Source: Crotophaga sulcirostris
Lineage: Eukaryota; Chordata; Aves; Cuculiformes; Crotophagidae
Reading direction: 5' to 3'
NCBI GenBank assembly: GCA_013397455.1
Contig: VYZB01000040.1
Location: 980,253 to 1,044,252, forward strand
DNA: 64,000 bases
The translations under genes and the position numbers were made by a program. Within the stretch, counting starts at the first letter, position 1, and each line of letters begins with the position of its first letter. Below the pieces are notes generated by a model that was not told the DNA's origin, did no database searches, and worked only from the letters and a program-made list of their open reading frames with translations. This document shows, in pieces, positions 13,401 to 24,376 of the stretch.

Positions 13401-16400
13401 GCACCGTAAAAAAATTAGGAGACACAGGTATTTTAGATACGTTTCCTAAATCTTCAACAAACATTGCTCGAGCACTGCCTGGCCCTGCAAGCACCAAAAT
13501 CCCCCAGGTGCTTTTAGGCAGTCGTGCACACTCCTGCCATCCCAGAGGTTCTCAGAGTAGGATGCCCAAATGGAGTTGGCAAAGTGAGTCTCAAGGTTGT
13601 ACTTCATGACAGGCTCTGAGACCATCTGTCCTGGAGTTAGGCAACACCAAGGACACCAAAAGCTTGCAGTGGTCCACAGTCTCCCCTGTCATCCCCTCCA
13701 CAATAATTAAAGTCCCTCAGAGATGGGATGCAGGGGGAGAGCCTGAGATTACCAAGTCTCTCAGCCTGTGGAAATCACTGATCCATAAAGCCTTCTCTGT
13801 CTGGCCTAGAAAGCATTTATTACAACTTGAAATCACTCCAGGTGGCCCAAAGGAGCTTCCTCTCCCTGTAGAGAGAACAGTCCATGCCCATGTGGTCTGG
13901 ATGTCGCATGGCCTGGCAGCACCAAGGGTTTCTGGAGAGATAAGTGGTACCTACACTGGAGTCCTGGAGGGCTGAACCATTAGAGACTGGGTGATCAGCT
14001 TCACTTGTTCTAACACAGGGACAATACAACCATTTTCTGCTGTGCCTATGTGCGCCATCGCCTCTGGGGTGATATCTGGCCATTCATTCACTGCCATCTT
14101 CCACACATAGTGAGAACTTCTTTTTTTCACCCTGCCCAAAAGCAGGATCTTCATTAGCACAGTGATTTCTCCAGCCTGTCCAAGTCCTGGATTTAGGACT
14201 GACTTGGAGGGCAGGTGCCACTGACTGACTCACTAAGTCACTTTCTGGAAGCCTCAGGTTTCCTTGGCCTCTCATCCAAGCGTCAACTGAGCTGAACTCT
14301 CATGGGCTCATGAGTTCTGATGTTACATAAGAAGCACAACTACTACTGATCCTAGATGTAGCTAGAGTCACAAAAGCAATGATTCAATGTACCAGCCAAC
14401 AAATGCAAAGGGTGACAGATCACTGTCATCTAAACTGTGGCTCCCGCACGCACGGTTCTTGGAGGAAGCAGAAGAAACAAATAGCTGTTGTGACTGCTTG
14501 GATTGCATTCGGATGAATTAAGACCTGTTGGACCTGCCAGAAGAGAGGGTTGAGCACCACCACAGGAAATATATTAGCCTCAACTCTGAGACATGCACTA
14601 CCCTAACATCTGCCAATCATTTCCCATCCAGTCCTCACCGCATCTCATTCATCGATCTGGAAGAGCAAGGTGAGACAGCTGTAGTGCAAAGGAATAAAGG
14701 GAGGATTTCATTGAACAGCTAAAGGACATGGTGAGAAGCTCAGAAAGTATTTAGCATGAGTTTATTCTATTTTGTACATCACATATGACACACATAGACA
14801 ACCTAACTTATACCTAAGTCCACCTGCTTCATATTTATTATTGACTAGGCATCTCTCTCCTTAACATGTTACATAGGACAGCATAAGATGTAGACAAAGT
14901 CCCCTTGGCTTTCAAAGAGAGGCTGTAGCACTTAAACACAACAACCTAAGAAAATGCACCTGCTATTTCAGCAGTGAAAGAAGGAAAAGCAAGGTATTCA
15001 ATAGCTGGCATCTACTGAGGATACCTATAATGGTGAATTATTAGCACAAAAACAGTTTTGCTTCTTTAAAAAAAGGAGGTTGTAATTTAGTACTTTTATC
15101 TTTAAAATGTCAGGGATGACACGTTCCTAGTTTGTCTCAATTGAGTGGAGGATTTATTTAAGACTAATTTTAGACTATTTTACTTTTAGTCCTTCACTGC
15201 AAATTCACTCAGCCTCTTTCTAAAGGGGCCGTTTTTTTTTTTTAAAAAATAGGTTTTCTCTCAGGTTTTGTTTAAGTTTTTGAAAAAAATGAGATAATAA
15301 TAAAAAAATCAAAGCCCAAAATAATTTAAACAGTGTGAACATGACCACATTAGCTCTCAGTTTTTATTGGTATCAACTCAAAGAATTTGCTTCCATAAGC
15401 TTTTCAGGGTCATACTGTTGTGGAAAAATTTGCATTTCTTATATCCTAGGGACTGCTTCATAGAGCAAAAAGGAGTGGAAAACTTGCGTGATCTCAGCTT
15501 TTTAGCAATTTGCAAAGTAAGCAGATCTTCAAGTTGTCTTGGCTTTCTACCACATGACTCTGTTTACCTTGACTACTGCTTCCCAAACCCTGCTGGTTAA
15601 AGAGCAAACCTCTCGATGAAGGTTGACAGAGATATATCAGGCACCCCCATGCCTGTAGGAAGTGTAAACTCTTACAGGTTCGAGAGCCAAAGGACACGCC
15701 AGAGGAGAAGGTCACATACTGTACATTGAGCCCAGGCAATGAGGTGGCAGTGAGGAAAAGAGATTTGCCATCTTAAAAGAGAAAGTGAAAAGGGAGGAGG
15801 GAACGATTAAACCCCAACATGGAAGCAGAGCACTAGAAAAAGCTTCAGTGGGAGATAATGGGAAATGCACAGAGGCTTTGCAAATCCAACAAATGACCCC
15901 AACAAAGGGAAAAATTCCTTGAGAAGATCTATTTCCAGCCTTCTGTGTCTATTTTAGGGCAAAGCAGGCTTGACAGTGGTGTTTTCTGAGTGCTATTTCA
16001 GCTCGTAGCAGCAAGCCTGATTCAAACACGGATCAGAGAGTGTGTCTGCACTTTATCCAAGCAGCAAAATACTGGAGATCACATTGAGTTCTGCACTCTC
16101 TTTCGATGAGTATTTACTGTCTCTCTAAACAACCTGCTCTAGTTCAGGCAAAAGTAACAGGCGTGATGCAGGAGTCAATGCCAGGTAACCACTCTGTTAA
16201 GAAAAAGCTTACAGAATCATAGAATTATAGAATGGTCCAGGTTGGAAGTGACCTTTAAAGGTCAGCTAGTCCAACCTCCCTGCAATGAGCAGGGTTAGGC
16301 TTGTGACTCATACCCTGGTCTTAAAATCTAAGAAATATGAGCTGGCTGACATCTATAGGAACCGTCTTCAGCTTCACTTTTAGTTTTATGTACTTCTAGA

Positions 16401-19400
16401 CTAAAAGTCCGTGGCACTGGGGAAGAAACTGCTGCTCAAATGACCATCATCAGGTTAAAGAGTACAAGCCCTCACCAGCCTTAATTACTTCAGGGACCCT
16501 TCAGGTCTCTGTGATTTTCAGGGGTTTCTAGCATGAGATGGACTCTGGAGACTTAGATGTGCTCACCTAGGTGTGTTCATCTGTATCCTCAGTGTCTAAC
16601 TTAAGAACCCATCAAAACACTCAGTGGGGTCTGGAAAGTCACTCAGCTCAAAGTGTTTGTGTTGGGTGCACCTTATAGTGCTCTATGGATTATAATGGGC
16701 ACCTAGAGCTGGTTTCACTTGCCTGGACATAGAAGCTTGCTGTTATTTTAGGCTCTGCACGAACACTCATCTGGCCCGAGAGGAGGCCTGATTCTCATAA
16801 ATCCTGTTTTGTACCTGTCAGCCCCAACGGGATGCCTCAGACACCCTGGGGCATCTCAAATGACACTAAACACCTATGGCAATCCTGCCCTTAGGTCCTT
16901 ACAGACACTTAAAATAGACCTTAGTTTTTAGCGTCTTAATTTGCAAGCTGAGAACCAAATCATATCACTGGACAGGCCACCACATCACCCTGTAGGTTGG
17001 TCCAGGTAAACTGATGGGTCTGTCTTGCTCAGAGAATGATGGCTGGTTACAGAGCTTTGTCAAAAAAAACCCATTTCTCCTTTTCCTGGCAAAACAAAAT
17101 TCTCAGCACCTCCTCAAACTCAGCCTCTTACTGAAAGACAGGCATCCATACAGTGCAGCCGGGTGGCATCCTCAGGTCCAAATTACTTAGGCAGTTCCTC
17201 ACATCAAAACATAGTTTCACAGTTTCACAGTATAACCAGGTTGGAAGAGACCTCCAAGATCATCAAGTCCAACCTATAAGCCAACNNNNNNNNNNNNNNN
17301 NNNNNNNNNNNNNNNNNNNNNNNNNNNNNNNNNNNNNNNNNNNNNNNNNNNNNNNNNNNNACCACCACCCTGGGCAGCGCATTCCAGTGGCCAATCACCC
17401 TTTCAGTGTAGAACTTCTTCCTAACATCAAGTCTAAACCTCCCCTGACGAAGTTTAAGTCCGTGCCCTCTAGTTCTGTCACTGGTCACCTGGGAGAAGAG
17501 ACCAACGCCCGCTTGACTACAACCTCCTTTTAGTTAAGGGTCTTTGCATCACTTAAGCTCAAGAGTAGAGTATCCACACTTTCCGCTGTGAGCACCTACC
17601 ACTGGGTGCCAAGATGAGTTGCTCAGGCTCCCTAGATCCCTGTACAGTTGGAGCAAAGAGGTTTGTTCTTCCAGTAGTTTCTGAGAGTATGAAAGGTAGG
17701 TTTCAGCTGCGGAACAGCCCTATGGAGGGGTTTCTCACTTGCACACTTAAAGTTAAAGAGCTATAGCAGATAATGCAAATTTTTCATTTCATAATTATGT
17801 TCTTCGTCAGGTCAAATGATGAACAGCTTCTATGGAGCTCCCTCATTTCTGAACAATAACACCTCTCACCTCTCAACAGCTTTGTGCTCAGGCACAAACA
17901 CAAGCTGCTTTCCATACACCAAGAAAATACTGTTGCAGCCATGAAGAGCTGCTGTAACTAATCTGAAGAAAAGAGACTTTCACTTTGAGTGCTGTGTTGC
18001 CACATCACATGCACTCATGCAGAAGATCACTGTAGCATGATTGCCATCCATATACATCACATTTAGAACTGCGTTTCAACAGCAAAATCAAGGCTGGACT
18101 TCAGAGGCTTAGCATCCACACTGGGACAAGATTTCCCAAAAGACTGATCTCTTCAAAAGGCTGCAAAATACAGACCAATTCTGTGCTCTAGTGCTGCTAT
18201 GGTGACTTTTATGCACAAAGTGCTCTGTGAAAAATCCAGTCACCTATATGGCAGAACCTGAGCTGAAAAATTAAACCTACTAATCGCTCATATTTGAATT
18301 CTCTTTTCATAGTACACATATACACTGCTTTTAGCAAGAGACAAAGATGCTAAATGGAATTAGGATGAGGGAGTCTGGACTTTGGGTATCTCAATGCAGG
18401 GTGAGACCCTTTTGAAGGGGCATAGACTCAACACCAGGTTTAGGACCTATAAATGCTTGTTTGTGGGCATGAAAAAACACATACTTCTTCATTGGACTCT
18501 TTGTCCATGCAGAGGCAACAGCAGTTCTTTCAGGGCAAAGCCAGGCACCATGGTCTAGTGTGGATTAATTTTTACAGGCTCTGCAAGGATCCAGGCTACC
18601 CTTCTACAGCAATCGGTTCCCTGGGGGTTTATGCAATAGAATACTCTGGAACAGCAGTAGAAGGTACCTTCAAAATCAAAGCCCTGTATGCAAGTGGAAA
18701 ACATGGGAGCAGTTTTCACTGGAAAAATGCATATTTCCTTTATATCTCAAGTGTTGGATTTTCCCTGCTAAGCACTAACTTAGAAGCATGCTGTTGGCAC
18801 CTCCTGCTTCAGAGATTTTGGGAAGGGAGGATAAGAGTTCATTATTACTGCACAGCAGCACAAAGAAGCAGAGAGATAAGAATGGCTGAAGCCATCCCTA
18901 CCCTCTCCAGTCACAGAGAAGGGGTGCAATTACCTTGTCTCCTTGCAGCTTAGTCTGGGAGTTAAACAAACCCAGCTTGGGGAGGGAGGGAAGCGAATCT
19001 CTCCCTGTCCAAGGTTTTCTGTTGGAAACACAAGCCTAAGACACAGCCTGCACCCTTAAGGGCCAACGTGGTGATATTTTCCCCAGTTATCTCACTTTAC
19101 ACAATATTTGAAAACACAGTGAAGTTGTAGCTCTACAACACGTGCAGCTCTACTCTGTGCACGGTGCTCACAACATTTCACATAAAAGAAAAAAAATTCT
19201 CAACCAGCCATCAAAAAGCAAAATGTTTTCAATGGCTTAAAGGATAATTAAGATTTTTAATACAGCGTATGGAAGAAATCACTGTCCATAAGAACTTCCA
19301 AAGCAAACATAGTATGCAGCAAGATTCCAGCTAGTGACCCAAGTGAAACTAAGGTACAGGAGTTTAAAGGACACATCAAGGAGAGGGGGTTTCGTCACGA

Positions 19401-20986
19401 ACTACTGTAACTTAACAGGGTTAAGAATTCAAGAACTTGACATTCTAAAATAAGAAGTAACATTTTTAATGTGAGCTCTTACAATGACATTAAAATACAA
19501 AATACAAAGTGTCACTGCTGCTATAATAAAGGTTCGTAACAGAGGTTCGCTTACTGAAAGTGTAAGGGCAAGGAAAAAGTGAATGAAGGACACAAAAACC
19601 TTAATTTCCTTCCCTGTCCATTTAATCTCAATTCTCTGCTATTGCCAGATCACACAGTAGCATGAATAAGCTTCAGTTACAAGATGACTGAGATTAAAAC
19701 AACAATATGAGCTCTTCTGGCATTTCCAACTTCATTAGCAGAGCTCCTGGTTCAATCAAGGAAAGTTCAGTTAGGCAGAACCACTCACCATCCTGTTCAG
19801 CATGCTGAACATTCACTAAAGCCACTGGTAGTTTAGGGCAAAAAAATCAGTCTCAGGACTCACCATGACACCCTTGAGGAATGCTCACAAATTTCCTAAG
19901 CCCAGAATGAAAACTTTAGCTGCCATCTAGCTCCTCAGTTTAAAAATTTGGGCCAAATTCTGTTCTCAGTGCATTAGAAGGCTGAACAAATTCCATTCAC
20001 ACCTGAGGCTTTATTCTAGATCTAGCCCTTGGGAGATTAACCTAGAAATTGGTTCTTTGTGTCTTTTAGCTTTCAGGGTATTTAAGTGAATCTTCCCTTG
20101 ATTTGAAGGGCAGAAGTGGGCACCTCCCAGCCATACAGACAGCGTGGATTGATTGAATTTTGTTTATCCTTGAAATAAGCAGCAGAAAAGACAAATGCAT
20201 TTGCACCAGAATTCAGTTTGGGGCTGCATCAGTGTGAACAAAAATTTGAAAGGAGTCTCATGCAAGAGTGCAAGCAGAAATCTGCCCTCAGTTAACTCAG
20301 GTGGCTGCAGATATAAAATCACTTTAACAGAATCTTTATCACTCACAGATCCCCACAAGCTTTTAGTTTGAAGGCAGCAGGCAATGAAGCTGCCTGTACA
20401 GCTGGGAGGTGGTACATGTGAGCAGAGCACAACGTAACTCACTTTTTAGCACGTTATACATCAGAGGCTACAGCAAAGCCAGTCTGAGATTGCAGTACCT
20501 AACTCCTGGCAGTTCACCAGAGGGTAACGTGGGTCCAGTTTTGCGAGGCACGGAACACACACAACTTTCACCCCATTTAGTAAAAGCTGATGGCATTGAG
20601 CACCTTGCAAGGTCACATCCTGAAAACAGATTGTGTCATATTAAAAGTAAAAAAAAAAATCTGATCTGAGCCCTGGGAAGCACATTCACTGTAAGCTGTG
20701 AATGTGTCTTTACAGTACTGCTTCTGACTTCCCTTTGCACCCTTCTCTGATGATGTCCAGACGCTTTCAAACTTTCACCTCACCCAGTCAGATGAAATTT
20801 TGCATCAAGATTATTTTCAGTCCGTGTTTTACAAGTGCTTTTCTCTTACCTATCAAAAACCACAGCTGCATAGGCTGGCTCCGCAAAGATGACATCCCCG
20901 GGCAAGAATTCCTTCTGGGCTTTCAAGCCCCTGCCTTTGCCTTCAGACGTGAAGACTTCGACCGACTCCATTCCCCCTTTGGTCAT
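1243..20986 (-). CDS. SMYD1: SMYD1, muscle SET/MYND lysine methyltransferase, exons 1-6 (C-terminus off the left edge)
   Basis: SMYD1 (BOP) is a striated-muscle histone/protein lysine methyltransferase needed for heart development and sarcomere assembly, acting in nucleus and cytoplasm. Joined coding exons are 20850-20986, 9594-9770, 8570-8783, 6229-6359, 4311-4349 and 1243-1435. All have GT-AG borders and matching phases and give residues 1-297 of a protein of about 490. The start at 20986 ([12 protein letters not shown]) aligns with the mammalian N-terminus. Visible domains are the S-sequence (about 1-50), the MYND zinc finger with eight ligands (C52, C55, C65, C68, C74, C78, H86, C90), the SET core with NHDCWPNC at 205-212, Tyr252 in SYVDF, and the post-SET CTCEHC at 274-279. 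The C-terminal TPR-like half is missing because the window ends. CD8B lies divergently to the right, as in mammals. Identification is near certain from family knowledge. Confidence 0.96.
1436..6228 (-). other. SMYD1 introns 5 and 4
   Basis: Intron 5 (1436-4310) and intron 4 (4350-6228), on either side of the micro-exon. I see no repeat family or other coding exon. Frames that stay open on the opposite strand (for example 4708-5112) show no family features. Confidence 0.75.
4311..4349 (-). CDS. SMYD1: SMYD1 exon 5 (39-nt micro-exon)
   Basis: A 39-nt exon encoding [13 protein letters not shown] plus AG of a split Arg. Acceptor TTTCAG comes before 4349 and donor GTGGGT starts at 4310. Length is a multiple of three, so skipping it removes 13 residues without a frameshift. 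Mammalian and fish SMYD1 isoforms differ by such a 13-residue segment, so this is probably the alternatively used exon. Confidence 0.93.
6229..6359 (-). CDS. SMYD1: SMYD1 exon 4 (SET core)
   Basis: 131 nt. Acceptor TTTAG comes before 6359 and donor GTGAGTGG starts at 6228. It encodes [15 protein letters not shown], then the SET core NHDCWPNC that binds S-adenosylmethionine and closes the pseudoknot. It ends in NNG plus AA of a split Asn codon. The four residues before NHDC read CQA after NL, whereas human has GLV; the core motif itself is unchanged. Confidence 0.96.
7480..7640. repeat. AT-rich low-complexity tract
   Basis: About 160 bases of almost pure A/T with TATATA and TAATAA runs, directly before the CR1 at 7655. 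SMYD1 intron 3. Confidence 0.8.
7655..8113 (+). mobile_element. CR1 LINE 3' fragment
   Basis: The sense frame at 7673-8026 encodes the conserved CR1 ORF2 C-terminus ([18 protein letters not shown], later [15 protein letters not shown]), followed by the 3' UTR GGTTGGACTCGATGATCT and tail repeats. It is a 5'-truncated retroposon in SMYD1 intron 3, not a host gene. Confidence 0.93.
8570..8783 (-). CDS. SMYD1: SMYD1 exon 3 (SET-I region)
   Basis: 214 nt. Acceptor GGACAG comes before 8783 and donor GTAAGT starts at 8569. It completes the split Arg codon and runs 71 codons in phase 0 to HIFGV. It encodes [16 protein letters not shown] and the acidic [16 protein letters not shown] helix region of the SET insertion, conserved with mammalian SMYD1. 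Confidence 0.96.
8985..9110 (+). mobile_element. CR1 3' end
   Basis: The segment from GGCCAGGTTGGATGGGG through GGAACTGGATGATCGTTAAAG to ACCATTCTGTG is a CR1 3' UTR, in SMYD1 intron 2. Confidence 0.85.
9594..9770 (-). CDS. SMYD1: SMYD1 exon 2 (MYND zinc finger)
   Basis: 177 nt, phase 2 in and phase 2 out. Acceptor is TTCCAG ending at 9771, donor is GTGAGAG from 9593. It encodes the complete MYND finger (CHTC, CGQC, CDRTC and the final H...C ligands), used by SMYD proteins for protein-protein contacts with proline-rich partners. It ends in TENI plus AG of a split Arg codon. Confidence 0.96.
9863..10000. repeat. 69-bp tandem duplication
   Basis: Two adjacent copies, 9863-9931 and 9932-10000, nearly identical (about one mismatch in each unit), in SMYD1 intron 1 about 90 bases from exon 2. 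The unit contains GACCTCTTGAGATTTTTGAG. Confidence 0.95.
12970..13225 (+). mobile_element. CR1 3' fragment
   Basis: Sense CR1 ORF2 C-terminus remnant ([17 protein letters not shown]), then GGACTTGATGATCCTTTTGGG and a TTCTATTATTCTGTG tail. Confidence 0.9.
16214..16312 (-). mobile_element. CR1 3' end
   Basis: Starts AATCATAGAATTATAGAATGG and continues with GGTTGGAAGTGACCTTTAAAG, a reverse-oriented CR1 3' terminus. Confidence 0.9.
17211..17535 (-). mobile_element. CR1 fragment interrupted by an assembly gap
   Basis: Reverse CR1 with tail ACAGTTTCACAGTATAACC and ORF2 antisense on either side of N bases 17286-17360. The same subtype is at 36315-36470. The gap is probably missing CR1 sequence. 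Confidence 0.88.
20850..20986 (-). CDS. SMYD1: SMYD1 exon 1 (coding part)
   Basis: Contains 45 codons plus two bases, starting at ATG 20986-20984 and ending before the donor GTAAGAG at 20849. It encodes the N-terminal S-sequence including [15 protein letters not shown] and ends in VVFD plus AG of a split Ser codon. A second in-frame Met (residue 6) lies at 20971. The first is preferred because mammals also start five residues before the second Met. The frame stays open upstream without a better start. Confidence 0.95.
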
Positions 20987-21076
20987 CCCAGGGACCCCAA
21001 GGCTTGGGAGGTGGGTATCTCGGAGCAAGCCAAATCTCCTGTCACTCCTGCCAACTTCGACCTGCTGCAAGAACAC

Positions 21077-21401
21077 ACTTATAAAAGGGTTGCCCTCCCC
21101 CCACCCCCGGCCGCACTCTTTCCCATAGGAGGGCAAGGGGGTGGGAGCAGGAGAGGCAGGAGGCGAAGATCCTCTGCACAATATCGCCGACCTACGCAGG
21201 GAAGGCACAGGGCTAGGACTTCTGCTTCATTAGGAACCCCCCCTCCAAAAACTACATTTGGAATCGTTTCTCCCAGCCACAAGCAGTTGTATACGTTACG
21301 ACTTGGTTTAATTTATAGTCTCCCACTGGAGAGAGAATGTATTCTCTTTGCAGGGTAATTTTAGCAGCCACATGCTTCTGTCTCTCAGGAAGCAACAGCT
21401 G
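21077..21401 (-). promoter_or_regulatory. Possible SMYD1 promoter region
   Basis: On the SMYD1 strand an AT-rich TATA-like element (TTTTATAAG, 21079-21087) lies about 95 bases before the start codon, in a GC-rich stretch. A CAGCTG E-box of the MyoD type is at 21396-21401. SMYD1 is known to be driven by myogenic factors, so an E-box fits, but short motifs like these occur by chance. Confidence 0.3.
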
Positions 21402-22767
21402 AGACAGTGGGACAGGGAGGGCTGGTATGCCTATTTCTGACACCTTCCACTGTCAACTGGCTTTTTCCAGAAATTAAACAATGCTGCTTTATTTTTACCC
21501 TCTAGGAGATGGATGGCGTGTTTAGAGGCAGGGATAACAGCGAAACACACGCCTGGAAATTCTTGGCATCCTCCGTTGCCACTGGAGCCTGGAAAAGGGG
21601 AGTCACTTCCCAAATGCCAGAAGCAGCGGGTGCACGGAGCAGTGTGGAAAGAGCTGGAAGGACAGCAGTGGTTCAGCACAGGCTGCAGAAGCAAGCGTGA
21701 CATCTTAGATATTCACACAATTTTGGATGCACTAGAACTCTTTGACGCAGCAGCACATTTTCAGGGTTCTCCCTACCTGCAGTGCTCAACTGTGGAGGAG
21801 ATGGAGGAATTTGAACCACTCGAGTGGAAAAGGGGGGTGCTCCAGTAAGAGCAAACCCATGAGAAACCAGGCCCTGGCTTTGCTCTCTTTTCCCAGCAGC
21901 AAATACAAGTTCAGGGTGGCTCAAGGGAAGGCCCCCATGTACACCTTGCTGTGGAAATTGAACACAGACCAGATTGTCGTTCAGTATTTTTTTATCATTT
22001 AACAGCAGTTCAGTTCTTGGTAATCTCACTCTCCCATCCTTAGGAAACCTGATGCTATTTCCTTTGGGATCTCTAAGCACTACACAAGCATCAGTGTTTG
22101 CAAACCTCATCCAACATCTCCATGCTGCACAGAAAAAAGTGTCTGATTAAGAAGGAAAGCAAGGGTAATTCCTGTGCATCCCTAGGCTGTAAAAGAAATG
22201 CTTTACCTTGCCAAGGCAGGGGGAAATTTTCTCCTGCTCCTCAAGACAGTCATAACTGCTCTGCATCTTCTGCTAAAAACTTCTGGCAATTTTCCTTGCC
22301 TGTGAATGAAGGATGGTATCACACTTCAGCACAAATATCTTGTTATAGTTTGCCCGCATGTGCCAAGAACAAACAATATCAATCCACAACTTCATAAATT
22401 CAGGGTGATCCGCGTGTTCATGTGATTATGAGCAATATTCCCCAATCAACCAGACTCCTCCCCTCGTACTGACGAGAGCCAGAGCCATTGCAGAGCTGTC
22501 AGCACAGATCTTCCAATGCTTACACTGTGCAGCATAGTAGAGTCACTACAGGCAATTAGCCCCTACAAGCAATTACAATTTTAATTGCAACGCTCTACCT
22601 GTGTGATATGTGATGTCAGATTGCTCTGGTTTCACCTGTTACCCGTGTTTAAATCACTTGAGTCTAAACACCTTTTAGAGAGGCATATTTGGCAGCACCT
22701 CAAAATCAGGTGCTGGGGTTTTTTTCCCACAAAACCCCCACAATTTGAATTGTGGCTATATTGAATG

Positions 22768-22993
22768 AGGAGAAGAGAAGAGAAGAGAAGAGAAGAGAAG
22801 AGAAGAGAAGAGAAGAGAAGAGAAGAGAAGAGAAGAGAAGAGAAGAGAAGAGAAGAGAAGAGAAGNAGAAGAGAAGAGAAGAGAAGAGAAGAGAAGAGAA
22901 GAGAAGAGAAGAGAAGAGAAGAGAAGAGAAGAGAAGAGAAGAGAAGAGAAAAGAGAAGAGAAGAGAAGAGAAGAGAAGAGAAGAGAAGAGAAG
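22768..22993. repeat. (AGAAG)n pentanucleotide polypurine tract
   Basis: About 45 head-to-tail AGAAG units on the plus strand, with one N at 22866 and one short interruption near 22950. It lies 1.8 kb upstream of SMYD1. Frames open across it in several registers are only the repeat. Confidence 0.97.
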
Positions 22994-23809
22994 GACCACG
23001 CCAGACTAGAATAACAAAGAATATAATTATAGCAAAGAATGTATCTTTTTGAAGTCACCAACTAAAACCAATGGATCAAAGTCCTTCTAGAACACAGTTA
23101 GAAGAGATCGGGTCTCTGCAGGGACAGACATGTGGTGTATCCAGTACAATGCACAACTCACCCCTTCAGATCATAATAAAGTCTACATTTTGGTTGAGAT
23201 GGAACATAACAAAAGTCTCATTTCTCTTCTGCCAGCATGGTGAATAGTGATGTGTGCTCAGCCGGGTCGTAAGGGAGGAGATCTTTGGCTTTGGTACCAC
23301 AGGGCCACAGTTTCAGACCCAGATGCATACAAAAATACGATGGTAAAACTGTCAATCTGAAGAGAAAACACCCCAAAAGATGGAAAGGGCCATGAGAGGC
23401 TGAATAACAGGGATTGCCAGTTAAATATGTGTTTGGAGTGGTGACTCTACTTTCAGCTCCTTGGAAACACATTGAATTTCAAATCCAGCCGAAGAGCCAC
23501 GCTGATATCAGAGCACAGAGCAAGGCTGACCCTTCAACAGCCTTTGAGTCTGTAGGGACATGGGCATGGAGGGGTAGCAGCCCCATCCTCCTAACAGGAG
23601 AACAAACAGCACCCTCTACTGCCCTTTAAAATATTATCAAATATCATCAAATATGATCATGGTCCTGCAGGGTGAGGGTGGGCCCTGCATCTCCATTGGA
23701 CCCATTTTTGGGGTGACAGCCCAGAAAACTGGAGAGAAATCAGACTGTAAGTTCTCCTAGCACTTAGTATGCTGATACTGGTAGTTATTGGGTAGTTATG
23801 AGGCAGTTA

Positions 23810-24230
23810 CAAGGTTAATACTAAAAAGAGGTTGTGGTGAGGAGGGCATTGGTCTCTTCTTCCAGGTAACAAGAGCTAGGACAGGAGGAAATGGCCTCAA
23901 GTTGTGCCACAGGGAAATTAGATTGGATATTAGGAAATATTTCCTCACCAAAAGGGTTGTCAAGCGTTGGAACAGGCTGCCCAGGGAAGTGGTGGAGTCT
24001 CCATCCCTGGAGGTGTTCAAAAATGTGTAAATGTGGCCCTTTGGGACATTTAGTAAGCACAGTGGTGTTGGGATGATGGTTGGTCTTGACCATTCATAGA
24101 TCCATAAAGTGTCCTAGGTTGGAAAAGACCCACAAGGATCATCGAGTCCAACTCCTGTCCCTGCATAGGACAACCCCAACATTCACACCACGTGTCTGAG
24201 GTCTTTTCCAATCTTAATGATTATATGAAA
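23810..24230 (+). mobile_element. CR1 fragment with nested reverse CR1
   Basis: A plus-oriented CR1 runs from 23810 to about 24090 ([20 protein letters not shown] in sense). It breaks off in GGTTGGTCTTGA and resumes at about 24200 with GAGGTCTTTTCCAATCTTAATG. The interruption (about 24091-24200) is a reverse CR1 3' end (TAGGTTGGAAAAGACCC), a later insertion into the older element. Confidence 0.85.
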
Positions 24231-24297
24231 TAAAAGTCTGCTCTCACAGGGGCAGTATCAAGCAGTAATGAGCATGTGGTGTCAGAGATCAACGAGG

Positions 24298-24376
24298 AGC
24301 AGTAGGCACAGTGGTGTTGGGGGGGTGACTTGATGATCTTGGAGGTCTTTTCTGGCCTCAATGGTTATATGAAAAT
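24298..24376 (+). mobile_element. CR1 3' end
   Basis: A short sense CR1 terminus (GTAGGCACAGTGGTGTTGGG, then GATGATCTTGGAGGTCTTTT), of the same subtype as its neighbour at 23810. Confidence 0.8.

Larger units (their letters stand above)
9771..20849 (-). other. SMYD1 intron 1 (about 11 kb)
   Basis: The large first intron. It holds a 69-bp tandem duplication (9863-10000), CR1 fragments at 12970-13225, 16214-16312 and 17211-17535 (the last with a 75-base N gap), and otherwise unique sequence without recognisable exons. Large first introns often carry enhancers; none can be pinned down here. Confidence 0.75.

Noticed and set aside
18453..18953. 166-codon frame antisense to SMYD1 intron 1
   Set aside because: No recognisable domain, no splice or promoter context, ordinary composition. 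Likely chance.
22706..23061. Several Arg/Glu/Lys or Leu/Phe/Ser repeat frames
   Set aside because: They are readings of the AGAAG microsatellite.
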